DNA from: Marsupella aquatica
Lineage: Eukaryota > Marchantiophyta
Length of the DNA: 64,000 nucleotides
Direction: 5' to 3'
Assembly (NCBI GenBank): GCA_973895155.1
Contig: OZ316897.1
Location: 19,096,001 to 19,160,000 of the forward strand
Shown here: in pieces, positions 42,534-52,461 of the stretch
Layout: each line of letters starts with the position of its first letter
How positions within the stretch are numbered: the first letter of the stretch is position 1
Program-made: the position numbers and the translations under genes
Notes under the pieces: generated by a model
Told to the model about the DNA's origin: nothing
The model's database searches: none
The model's input: only the letters and a program-made list of their open reading frames with translations

Positions 42534-43081
42534 TGGTAATATCTCACTCTCTTTGTATGATTAGACTTCAATAAATTTGTCAACCATACTTCACCAGCCG
42601 CTCTTTGGCACCTGTTCAACTCCGACTCGGCACCTAACAATGGGAGGACCTCAATTACTTTAACCCAATCACTATCTATTGGGAAGTTTTTTGGATCCTT
42701 CTCAAAGTAGTAATCTCCAATAAGAGACTTCAGTTTGATCAATATCTTCACCTCCTTTGCAAAGTCCTCCATTGCTGGAACATCTGACTTATTTGTTGGA
42801 TCCTTCTTCAATAAAACCTGACCTGACTTCACCTTGTTCAAAATTCTGGTCAAATCTCTACTTGAGATTTCACCATCAAAACAATGAAACATTGCGACCG
42901 TTATACCCTTTTCGGACCTTTTGTTTCCCTGTGTACCAGCTCCATCAGGAAGATGTCCATCAATCCACATCTGGCACACTAACTGCCAGAGCTCGAAAAG
43001 ATTATTCTCGGCAAAAAGCAACCAATATACATTTTTCAAGTCTTTTCTCCCCATGGTCATCCTTGCCAATGCCAAATAATC
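42530..43081 (-). pseudogene. Cassette P2: helical region before the methyltransferase-like domain
   Basis: Exon starts at 43081 after an acceptor (CTGTAG|GATT) with DYLALARMTM and ends out of frame near 42535. It matches P1 27837-28405 in order (LWQLVCQ, GHLPDGAG, LTRILNKV). The intron before it contains the copia element. A one-base shift near 42550 is needed to enter the next domain. Confidence 0.55.
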
Positions 43082-43113
43082 CTACAGTCAAAATTAGGGG
43101 AAAATAGGTTATC

Positions 43114-43248
43114 TGTTATACCCTAACTAGGATTAGATATCTTAACCCGAGTTAAGATCTAACCAAGATCTAACTCAACTACCTCATGTATATATATTGG
43201 ACACATGAATAAGATTCATTACATTGTTGGAGCATATGGTTTGTAACA
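43114..43248 (+). repeat. 5' LTR of the copia element
   Basis: 135 bp, TG...CA ends, identical to 49347-49481. Contains TATATATATT at about 43188, a possible TATA box. The bases just after it (CGTTATCAGCACGA) are the likely primer-binding site, only partly like the usual TGGTATCAGAGC. Confidence 0.95.
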
Positions 43249-44375
43249 CGTTATCAGCACGAATGCAAATTTTTTTTCCCACGAAGAGGTGCTAAACCAT
43301 AAGGGGAGATCCGAAGAGTTTTTCCCAAAAGATGAGCACTTTTGGCCACATTTGAGGGCCATTTCTCGATAGAAACCTCGAGTAGAATGACATGGGCCTC
43401 GGTTCGTCTATGGCTTGAGAACGATAGACCACCATCTAGAGATCTTGTGAGCGAGCGAGCAATAGGTAAACAGTAGGAACATAGAGACAGAACGAAAAAA
43501 GAAACACGTAGGGCCAGCCGCAGTCTAAATCCGAAGGAATTGAAACGAAAGGAAATCGGCAGAAGAGTAGAACTTCTTGAAACCCACAGTAACTCAAGAC
43601 AAATCCCGCAGACGACGCATAGCACACACGAAGGAACGATAGCGCCAATTCAGCACGAAGACCAAGCCCCGGACAAAGCCACGAGGCGCCGTTCCGCAGA
43701 TAGCACCACACAATCCAGACACAATTCAGACACAATTCGACGCTCGCCGCCTGTAGCCACTGAATTCACAATTCGACGCTTCGCCGCCTGTAGCCACTGA
43801 ATTCACTGACTCCCGGACCACTGACTCCCGGACCCACACTTGAGACAGCGCAGCGTTGAAACAAGACGAAACGAAACAGAAGATCGATAAGGACTTCATC
43901 GGCACACCATCCCTCACCAAATTGAAACCACCCGTATAGGGACCCTGACTGAAGTCAAAGCGGATCGATCCCACACAAGAAGAGCAGAATAAAGAAATAC
44001 ACAGAAATTGCAGAGAAGACTCCGAGAGATAAAACGCGAACACAGAAGAGTCCCAGGCAAATTAACACACTAAAGAGAGCCGAGCAGCACCATCCATAGA
44101 GAACGAGTGAAAGACCAAGCACACCATAGCGAAGAGAGCAAACGCGAGCCCCAGACCAAAAACGTACAAGCAAGGGCAGCGACCCCCAATTCTCCTTTCC
44201 ACCCACCTAAGAAGGAAGAATCCAATCATACCGGGACCAAACCTGAAGAATAGCGAATACCAAAAGAAAGGAGCAAGCGAAGCTGATCCACCACAAAATA
44301 ATAGCTAAGTGCAAAAACTCCATTGAACCCTCCTTAATTGCATACATTTACAAGGTGAACCCATATTAGCCCAAG
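43249..44375 (+). other. copia 5' leader
   Basis: A 1.1-kb untranslated leader between LTR and gag, rich in CGA-containing phrases. Frames on both strands here are short and unsupported. An internal near-duplication (CAATTCGACGC...GCCACTGAATTCAC) lies at 43733-43805. Confidence 0.6.
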
Positions 44376-47300
44376 ATGGCAATGGAGAAACTATTATTCC
44401 CAGCACTAAGAATTGACGGGAAGAACTATAATGATTGGACAATAGACGTGGAGGTTAACCTCACCGCAAAAAGAATCCCAGAAACAATACATACTGACAT
44501 TGGGGTGGACCAATACCAGAAGGCCCAAGCACTAGTCCTACTAAGACACCACTTAATAGAACCATTAAAACATCAATATAAGACGATATACAACCCAAGG
44601 CTCCTATGGGATGCATTGAAAGAGAGATTTGAACACATAACAACTATAAACTTACCAAATGTGCTACAAGCATGGGTAACCTTAAGAGTGCAAGATTTCA
44701 AAACGGTAGACTTATACAACAGCGAGATGTTCTGCATCTCGAACGAACTCCAGATGTGCGGTGAACCAGTGAATGATAAACAACAAATCGAAAAGACACT
44801 AGCAACATTTCACCCTACAAACTTAGTAATCTCAAACCAGTATAGAAACATGGCATTCACTAAATACTCAGCACTAATAGCACACATGCTCTTGGCAGAA
44901 CAAAACTCAATCCTACTCATGACAAATGCAAAGGATAGACCCCCGGGTACACTCCCAATACCTGCCCCCACTGAGACGAACTTAATTATAAACGAGAAAC
45001 TGAGAGAAGCTAACTTGACCACACCTTATGATAGAAATACAAGTAAATTCAGGGGGAGAGGCTCATATAGGGGAAGAGGAACGAAGAGAGGACGATCGAA
45101 CTACTCCTACAGAGGAGGATCCAGAGGAGGATTCAGCAACCGCGGAAGGGGCCGTGGAAGAAACAATTTCCCCGGAAGGACCACATGGAAACGAGGCCGC
45201 AACGACTACCAAGAGAAGTCAAGAAACAACTCAAACAACTCAATCACATGCTTCAGGTGCGGTACAAAAGGTCACACCCAAAAGGTATGCCATGCCCCAG
45301 CCCATCTCGTGAAACTCTACAAACAAAGTTTAGATGGATCAAAACTTGAAACCCATGGAGTTTACCTGGAATCACCTGAGATTATACCAGAAATTCATAT
45401 GGTAGACCCCCCACCTGAGCTAGAGGATATAGATGTATGCATTATAGACAGCGGTACATCACACACCATCCTCCGAAATAGAAAATATTTCCATGAAATT
45501 ATCCCTTCCCAAAGACAAATAATCACTATAACCGGAGAAAGCCAAATAGAAGAAGGTCACGGAAGAGCCACCTTAACTCTCCCTGGAGGCACAATAATTA
45601 GATGCCCATCAGCCATATATGCCCCCAAAGCAAGGAGGAACCTTCTGAGTTTCCAAGATATTAGAGCCAACAACTACCATATCCAAACAAACATCCAAAA
45701 CTTACAAGAAGTACTGCAAATAACATCACACTCACCAGGAGGGATAATCATTAGAGAAACCATCTCGACCCACCCTTCAGGGTTCTACATCACCCAAAAC
45801 CAATGTTATAACCTAGGGGTCGAACCCAAAGATATCACCGAGACATGGCACATGAGATTGGGACACCCAGGAACCAGCATGTTCCATAGGATAGTCAACA
45901 ACTCAACAGGAATACCAAAGCCCTGTCACCCAAGGTCATTCCAAAAACCATGCATTGCCTGCTCCCAGGGCAAGATGATTACCGCCCCCTCCATCCCAAA
46001 AACCGAAAACCATATCCCCGCATTCCTCGAGAGACTCCATGCGGACGTATGCGGACCAATCGACCCACCAAGTGGACCATTTCGATACTTCTTGGTAGTG
46101 ATAGACGCCAGTTCTAAGTGGTCTAGAGTATCCTTATTATCAACCCGCAACCTAGTCTTCCCCAGAATCCTTACACACATCTTAAGACTAAGGTCACAAT
46201 TCCCTGAAAATCCAATTAGAACCCTTAGAACTGATGGAGCTGGTGAATTCACTTCTAGAACCTTTGATGAATTCTGCACAATAAATAGAATTGACTCCCA
46301 ACATAATGTACCCCATGTCCACTTCCAGAATGGACTAGCGGAGTCACTTATTAAACGTATACAACAGATTGCTAGACCACTATTAATGCAATCATCACTC
46401 CCAACATCAGCATGGGGCCATGCAGTATTACATGCTGCAACCCTACTCCTTTATAGACCATCAGCCTTTAACAGCAACACACCTTATCACCTAGCTTTCG
46501 GGCAACCACCAAATATCTCACACCTAAGAATATTTGGATGCCAAGTCCTCATCCCCATACTAGGTCCTCATAGAACCAAAATGGGACCACAACGGAGGAA
46601 AGGCATCTATGTAGGATTTGACTCAACATCTATCATACGATACATGGAACCTTCAACCACTGACATATTTAAAGCCCGTTTCAGCGATTGCCATTTCTAT
46701 GAAAACATTTTCCCAACCATTAACACGCAAGAGGGAAAACATAAGTCATACACCAAAACACTCACATGGCAAGCTTCCCCGGCACTTTGCCCAGATCCTC
46801 GAACTAACCAAACTGAACTAGAAGTCAATAGGATACTTCAATTAACCAAGATCATGGAGTCCCTACCCGACTCATTTGCTGATGCTACACACGTAACTAA
46901 ATCCCATATACCAGTGGCTAATACACCATCCCGCATACAAGATCAGAGACTATCCTCTGACACACTCCCACAACTCAAAAGAGGGAGACCACTAGGAGCA
47001 GTCGACAAACAACCTAGAAACAAGCGTAGACCTCCTACACCAACCAACCATACGAGACCACCATCCCAACCAGAGATAGCAATTAACTACAACTCCACTG
47101 GTAACATACTAGATAGAATGATGATCAACCCTGATCTCATATTTGCCTCTCATGTAGCAAATGATATTAACAACCTACCAGATCCCAAATCAGTGACCGA
47201 AGCACAAAAACAAATAGATTGGAGCAAATGGCAAGAGGCCATGAACTCCGAATTAGACTCCTTGATATCTAGAAAAGTCTTTGGACCTATAACCGTAGCT

Positions 47301-47672
47301 TCCCCAGACCAACACCTCACGGGATATAGGATGACATTTGTTAAAAAGCGAAACTCACAAGGAGAAATACTAAGATATAAAGCTAGGCTGGTTGCTAAAG
47401 GCTACACACAAGTTTATGGAACCGACTATGCCCTGACATACTCACCTGTCATGGACGTCACCACATACCGCTATTTGATAGCATTTGCTATACACAACAA
47501 ACTGTTAATGCAACAAATGGATGTTGTTACCGCTTACCTTTATGGTAAACTGGACAACGTGATTTATATGGAAGCCCCGCCTGAACTCATTGAGAGAGTA
47601 AACTTCCATGCAAATTCAAAACATAATCCACATATGCACAATGATAATAGTGCAAATCATTTGACTATATGA
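44376..47672 (+). CDS. copia gag-pol, first frame (gag, protease, integrase, start of RT)
   Basis: 1098 codons. Gag occupies about residues 1-330 with an Arg/Gly-rich stretch and a CCHC knuckle (CFRCGTKGHTQKVCH, about 292-306). The aspartic protease active site is DSGTS (about 359). Integrase shows the zinc-binding HMRLGH...CIAC set (about 490-530) and catalytic ADVCG, TDGAGEF and NGLAES (about 556, 620, 653). The reverse transcriptase begins at about 968 (KARLVAKGYTQ, MDVVTAYLYGKL). The frame ends within the RT at TGA 47670-47672, where an ATGA overlap starts the second frame. Around this point the RT has a polar insert of 50 or more residues compared with usual copia RTs. Confidence 0.95.
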   Translation: MAMEKLLFPALRIDGKNYNDWTIDVEVNLTAKRIPETIHTDIGVDQYQKAQALVLLRHHLIEPLKHQYKTIYNPRLLWDALKERFEHITTINLPNVLQAWVTLRVQDFKTVDLYNSEMFCISNELQMCGEPVNDKQQIEKTLATFHPTNLVISNQYRNMAFTKYSALIAHMLLAEQNSILLMTNAKDRPPGTLPIPAPTETNLIINEKLREANLTTPYDRNTSKFRGRGSYRGRGTKRGRSNYSYRGGSRGGFSNRGRGRGRNNFPGRTTWKRGRNDYQEKSRNNSNNSITCFRCGTKGHTQKVCHAPAHLVKLYKQSLDGSKLETHGVYLESPEIIPEIHMVDPPPELEDIDVCIIDSGTSHTILRNRKYFHEIIPSQRQIITITGESQIEEGHGRATLTLPGGTIIRCPSAIYAPKARRNLLSFQDIRANNYHIQTNIQNLQEVLQITSHSPGGIIIRETISTHPSGFYITQNQCYNLGVEPKDITETWHMRLGHPGTSMFHRIVNNSTGIPKPCHPRSFQKPCIACSQGKMITAPSIPKTENHIPAFLERLHADVCGPIDPPSGPFRYFLVVIDASSKWSRVSLLSTRNLVFPRILTHILRLRSQFPENPIRTLRTDGAGEFTSRTFDEFCTINRIDSQHNVPHVHFQNGLAESLIKRIQQIARPLLMQSSLPTSAWGHAVLHAATLLLYRPSAFNSNTPYHLAFGQPPNISHLRIFGCQVLIPILGPHRTKMGPQRRKGIYVGFDSTSIIRYMEPSTTDIFKARFSDCHFYENIFPTINTQEGKHKSYTKTLTWQASPALCPDPRTNQTELEVNRILQLTKIMESLPDSFADATHVTKSHIPVANTPSRIQDQRLSSDTLPQLKRGRPLGAVDKQPRNKRRPPTPTNHTRPPSQPEIAINYNSTGNILDRMMINPDLIFASHVANDINNLPDPKSVTEAQKQIDWSKWQEAMNSELDSLISRKVFGPITVASPDQHLTGYRMTFVKKRNSQGEILRYKARLVAKGYTQVYGTDYALTYSPVMDVTTYRYLIAFAIHNKLLMQQMDVVTAYLYGKLDNVIYMEAPPELIERVNFHANSKHNPHMHNDNSANHLTI

Positions 47673-48979
47673 ACAAATTGGTACTCCACAATGCTTCTAA
47701 AGCAATTGCATTACAAGAACCTAGAAAGGATCATAAGGCAACCGGAGCAAAGACCCGGTATGCAGTTCAAGTCCTTAGTTCCCTTTACGGACTCAAACAG
47801 AGTGGACGTACATGGTACCACAGATTCAAAAATCAAATGATATCCATGGGATATAAGAATTCTGAAATAGCTCCTTGCTTATTTATAAAGCATGAAGGAC
47901 CTAAATTCATAATCATCGCTATATATGTTGATGACCTCAACCTCCTTGGTACGAAAAAGATGATGAATGAGTCAATGCAAACACTAAAAAGCGTTTTTGA
48001 AATGAGAGACATGGGCAGAACTTCTTATTGCATTGGACTCCAATTTGAACATTTGGAAAAAGGCATTCTTTTACACCAAACTACTTACACAAAGAAAATA
48101 TTACAACAATTCAGAATGAATATGTTGAAGCCTGTTAAATCCCCCATGGACATCCGTACCCTTGATAAGGATAAGGATATGTTTAGAAAAAGAGAAGAAT
48201 TCGAACCTATATTAGGTTCAGATATGCCATACCTTTCGGCTATCGGTGCTCTTATGTTTTTATCTAATCAAACAAGACCAGACATAGCATTTTCTGTCAA
48301 CCTACTGGCGAGACATAGTTCTCAACCCACTATAAGACATTGGAACGGGCTAAAACGGATTTTCAGATACCTTAATGGTACATCCGACCTCGGCCTATAT
48401 TTTCCTAATGAGGATAACCATAAGTTGACAGGATATGTTGACGCCGGATACCTTTCTGATCCACATGACGGTAGATCCCAAACAGGATATATATTCTTAA
48501 TGGGATCAACACCAATATCTTGGAGAAGTACTAAGCAAACACTTGCAACCACTTCTTCAAACCATTCAGAAATTATTGCCCTTTATGAGGCTACTAGAGA
48601 ATGTTTATGGCTAAGGCAAGTAATAGACCATATTCTTATTCAAACAGGTAAACAAAACTTAACCATGCCTACAACTATATTTGAAGACAATATGTCATGC
48701 ATCACTCAAATCAAATCAGGATTTATAAAAGGTGAACGCACAAAACATATTGCACCCAAGTTCTTTTTCTCACATGAACAACAAGGAAAAGACATCGACA
48801 TACAATGGATTTCAGGAGAAAAGAACCTGGCCGACATCCTAACAAAATCTCTACCCCCATCTACTCATAGAACACTAACTCACCTCTTGGGGATGCGAAG
48901 TCTTAAGAAACTGATGCAGGATTCTAACATTGAGGGGGAGAATGGATTTTTCTACAACAACACTATTGAAGATGAATGA
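47669..48979 (+). CDS. copia pol, second frame (rest of RT and RNase H)
   Basis: 436 codons. RT continues with SLYGLKQSGRTWYHRF and the catalytic YVDDLN (about residue 85). RNase H follows with GYVDAGY...SQTGYIF, SSNHSEIIAL and ADILTKSLP. The frame overlaps the first by four bases in the ATGA arrangement. No obvious slippery heptamer is visible. In a copy this young the split could be a fresh mutation, or a real stop-restart expression signal. Confidence 0.93.
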   Translation: MNKLVLHNASKAIALQEPRKDHKATGAKTRYAVQVLSSLYGLKQSGRTWYHRFKNQMISMGYKNSEIAPCLFIKHEGPKFIIIAIYVDDLNLLGTKKMMNESMQTLKSVFEMRDMGRTSYCIGLQFEHLEKGILLHQTTYTKKILQQFRMNMLKPVKSPMDIRTLDKDKDMFRKREEFEPILGSDMPYLSAIGALMFLSNQTRPDIAFSVNLLARHSSQPTIRHWNGLKRIFRYLNGTSDLGLYFPNEDNHKLTGYVDAGYLSDPHDGRSQTGYIFLMGSTPISWRSTKQTLATTSSNHSEIIALYEATRECLWLRQVIDHILIQTGKQNLTMPTTIFEDNMSCITQIKSGFIKGERTKHIAPKFFFSHEQQGKDIDIQWISGEKNLADILTKSLPPSTHRTLTHLLGMRSLKKLMQDSNIEGENGFFYNNTIEDE

Positions 48980-49330
48980 CTACTTACTATGAAGAAGCAA
49001 ACCATCAATACTACCACAAAGGAGATCAAGACATTCTCAAGAACATCAATAACTCACATACACTACAATGAAGACAATGGAGACAACAACCCCTATGGAG
49101 CTTAACAACATAGAAAACACAATTAAACCAGTATTGTACTCTAGATCTTACATACATACAAAATAGATCATACAAAAGAGATGGAAGGTGACAATACTCT
49201 TTCCTTCCATGATGTTAGTAGGGAAGGTTTTAATGAGGTTGCACCTCCATCATCTCACAATATAACATAGGTAGAAGATATCTAACTGATAGCAACTTAG
49301 ATTGGTTGTTATAATTTCATCAAAAACTAT

Positions 49331-49346
49331 AACACCCAAGGGGGAG
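49331..49346 (+). promoter_or_regulatory. copia polypurine tract
   Basis: AACACCCAAGGGGGAG directly before the 3' LTR; plus-strand priming site. Confidence 0.85.
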
Positions 49347-49481
49347 TGTTATACCCTAACTAGGATTAGATATCTTAACCCGAGTTAAGATCTAACCAAG
49401 ATCTAACTCAACTACCTCATGTATATATATTGGACACATGAATAAGATTCATTACATTGTTGGAGCATATGGTTTGTAACA
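49347..49481 (+). repeat. 3' LTR of the copia element
   Basis: 135 bp, identical to the 5' LTR. Confidence 0.95.
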
Positions 49482-49526
49482 TTATCTACAATCAATGAGA
49501 TTTGACAACAAACTATCACTTGCTTG

Positions 49527-49945
49527 TTGGACAGAGACCATCTCCATCCAAGTCATAACCAAAAGTAAAAGGAAGAGAAATATCTGGAATGGATGATCAC
49601 ACTCTTGGACAGAGATCATCTCCATCCAAGTCATAACCAAAAGTAAAAGGAAGAGAAATCTTTGGAATGGACGATGACACTCTTGGACAGAGATCATCTC
49701 CATCCAAGTCATAACCAAAAGTAGTTCAAGGAAGAGAAATCTCTAGAATGGACGATCACACTCTTGGACAGAGATCATCTCCATCCAAGTCATAACCAAA
49801 AGTAGAAGGAAGAGAAATCTCTAGAATGGACGATCACACTCTTGGACAAAGACCATCTCCATCCAAGTCATAACTAGAAATATATTGAACTAAAATCAAT
49901 GTAACGGACGGTCACACTCTTGGACAGAGACCATCTCTGTCCAAA
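49527..49945 (-). repeat. Minisatellite, ~78-bp unit, five to six copies, protein-like on the minus strand
   Basis: Each unit contains TTGGACAGAGATCATCTCC and CAAGTCATAACC; spacing is 76-80 bp. The minus strand of several units reads in frame as DLDGDDLCPR, resembling NLDRDGLHPQ in the P2 acidic tail. The array lies in the P2 intron next to the copia insertion. Confidence 0.75.
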
Positions 49946-50054
49946 CAAGAAAAATGTTTCTCACTCTTGAAATTTTTGATTCTCTTGGGCGTTTGACTTG
50001 TTGTCCTTGTGCTTTGGCTTTCTTGGTCCTCCGCATTCAAGGAATTGTTTCCTT

Positions 50055-50510
50055 GCATGAACAATTGTATCTTTGAAGCACGATTGAAACACCATCGTCG
50101 AATTGATGGCATTTTATCTCATTGACTGCTCAACCAATATAGCCGATGGTGTAAGGTCTGACAATAATCTAGACTTCTTGTATTTTAACTTTTTTGCCAA
50201 CACTATGAGCTTGGCATCGATCAGTTTTGGCCCATTCGAGAACCCACTTGGCCGCCCTAGCCGAATGTTGCCCACTGATGGCAAAGAAACCAATCTTGCC
50301 TTTCTTCACTCCTGCAAGAAAGTCTTTGTGGTCGTTCTCCGTGCTGTCAAAATGGAGCAACTTTCTAAGCTTCGAACTATAAGGAAGCAGGTCCGCAACG
50401 TGAGGTTCATGTCCGGGGTTTTTGACCATGGATTCGGCTATGTGCTTCACATGGGTACTACTGAGCATCCTATAACATAATCTTACAGGTGCAGGCACAA
50501 TTTTCTCCAC
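50055..50510 (-). pseudogene. Cassette P2: ParB-like domain, broken
   Basis: The frame 50510-50169 reads VRLCYRMLSSTHVKHIAES, HVADLLPYSSKLRKLL and FFAISGQHSARAAKWVLEW. After a shift near 50160 it continues SAILVEQSM, a TAA, and HARKQFLECGG. Both parts line up with P1 26780-27700 (CAISGQHSTMATRK, VLVEISHAN, HARMQYSEMNQ). The ISGQH.A..A pattern is the ParB/sulfiredoxin-like signature, with Ser in place of the usual Arg. A frameshift and stop inactivate it. Confidence 0.6.
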
Positions 50511-50561
50511 TGGAATAGAAAACAGTTCATTTATCCCAAAAGTATAGTACTGCTCTATTCT

Positions 50562-51579
50562 CTAGAGAACATAATTTCCTTCTAAGACCTTCTTCTCCTC
50601 AGGGGCATCAAGTTTGTCTCCCTCATCTTCTGGGAGCATCTGTACGTCCGTAGGGGTTGACCGCAAAAGAGACTTGTTAGTTTTGTGTTTCTTCGCTACT
50701 GGCTTCTTCTTGGGTTCCTTCGGCAATGTCTCAATTTTCTTGTGACCCTTCCTCTCTCTTAGTCTTCGCTTCCCTATCACTTGTTTGGTGCTTGTCCCAG
50801 CCGTTGTTCCTGCAGTCCCTGTTGTTGTCTCCTGAGATATTTTTCTAGGTTTGGGAACTTCTTTGTTAACAACTACTGGAAGCTTGTTCACCACTACTGG
50901 TGCAACATTTTTAGGCTTGGGTAATGATTCTACCCACTTTTTTGCATTATCCATCACAAACTCCTCTGCAAATGCAATTTGCTTGTCAAGGCAAACACCT
51001 GATTCCAAAGATAGGAATCCTGCCTTGTCGAGAAAATTATTTAAAATCCATGTCACCGGAAATGTATAATTCCCTTGGTGTTTATGGATATTCAGCTTCA
51101 CATATTGAAACCCATACATGATGTCAAGTGGAAGAATCCCCTTCACTCCAGCAATCACCTTTTGAGTTGAATACGACTTAGGGAAAAAGCCCATTGCCAT
51201 CATGCCAAGTTCTCCAGCAGCAGACCACTCAACATTGAACTTTGAAGAATACGCCTTTGATGGTAGATGTAGCTTAACCCATCGTATCCTTTCATGGAGC
51301 TCAAGAATGTCTGACGGAAACAAACCCTCTTCCTTCAATTCCAATGAAGACTACAGGTCCGAGTACAAGAGTCTCTTGATCTTCTGTTCTGACCTTTATG
51401 CACAAAATGGGATCCCGTCTCTCTGACGTGCTAAGGAAATCAAAATCAACTCTAGAGAACTCAAGGCCCCAACAAAAATCTGGTTTGCTCTGCTCCAACA
51501 AGACTCCCTTGGAGCAATCTGATTCTGAAATTGCTGGTTTCAATCCATTTAGATCGCTCCCTGCAATAGTCCCATCCAT
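50562..51579 (-). pseudogene. Cassette P2: N-terminal domain and basic linker
   Basis: Frames 51579-51301 and 51344-50562 overlap with a phase change near 51320. The second reads RIRWVKLHLPSKAYSS, MMAMGFFPKSYSTQKVIAG, MYGFQYVKLNIHKHQGNY, then a Thr-rich and Lys-rich linker (KRRLRERKGHKK) ending at TAG 50562. P1 25395-26741 has the same order: domain with GFF, then basic linker, then ParB-like. The domain is unrecognised. Confidence 0.5.
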
Positions 51580-51629
51580 GCATATTAGTTTGGAAAATCT
51601 TAATTTGTAATCGACAAAGATGAGGTTCT

Positions 51630-51703
51630 CTCACAGTTTGGACAGAGATGATCCCTATCCAATTGGACAGGGATGATCTCTATCCTCTACTTGGATAGGG
51701 ATG
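51630..51703. repeat. Short degenerate copies of the GGACAGAGATGATC motif
   Basis: Three diverged units (TTTGGACAGAGATGATCCC, ATTGGACAGGGATGATCTC, CTTGGATAGGGATG) related to the minisatellite at 49527-49945. They abut the left end of CACTA B. Confidence 0.6.
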
Positions 51704-52461
51704 CACTACTACATATTGGCCCCTTTTGTGAAGCTTTTTTTTATGCCGGGATGGTCTTGCGATGTCATCGACTTCAGATATTTTGTGATCAAACATGCAT
51801 CACATGCAATAAACCATGCTCAAAGGTTTGCAACATAGTGTTGCGAAGCTAAATACCTCGCAATTTGTTTGAGATCGGATTGAATTCGCAACTCTTTCAG
51901 ATACTATTTGTCTTGCAAAGTATTTGTGGATCCGCGACCATCGCGACTGCATTTGGATCTCTTTTGTTTCATAATTTAGCGATAATAATGTACTCAAATA
52001 TATCTTGTGAACCTATTAGCTTCGCACAATATTGTGAAGTATAAATAGTCGCAAGTTACCGAAGCCAGTTGATTCGCAAAGTTGAGAACCCATTGGCATC
52101 ACAATTACCGATGGTGTGTTATTCACAAAGTGTTCAGAAGTTGCTTCTTGACAAGCTTGAAAATGTTTTGCAAAGAGAGTTGTTTGAAAAGTTTGTAGAA
52201 TGGAAATGTTTGAGAGAGTTTCTTTACAAGATGGAGAATGCATGTGTTTAGGTTATAGCTAGGGTTTTCAAAAAGGTGGCATGCATGAGGATAGCTTTGG
52301 AAATGGCTAGGGTTGCATATATAACAGTGAGATGAAATTTCAAAGTCCAATTAAGTGTTTGTAAAACAAAAGAAGAAAATTAATATGTTAATATAAATAA
52401 AACCATGATAGTTAGTTTAGGGTCAAATTCTGGGCCCACAACAAGTTTTACTACTAGTGCA
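51704..52461. repeat. CACTA B left subterminal region
   Basis: Diverged GCGAAGC/TCGCAA motifs (51838-52150) as in element A but more decayed. The rest up to 52461 is non-coding. Confidence 0.5.

Larger units (their letters stand above)
43114..49481 (+). mobile_element. Ty1/copia LTR retrotransposon (6368 bp), very young
   Basis: Two 135-bp LTRs, identical base for base, start TGTTATACCC and end TTTGTAACA. The 5-bp duplication TTATC flanks the element (43109-43113, 49482-49486). A purine tract AAGGGGGAG precedes the right LTR. The order protease, integrase, reverse transcriptase, RNase H makes it copia. It sits in an intron of cassette P2. Identical LTRs mean the insertion is recent relative to everything around it. 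Confidence 0.97.
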
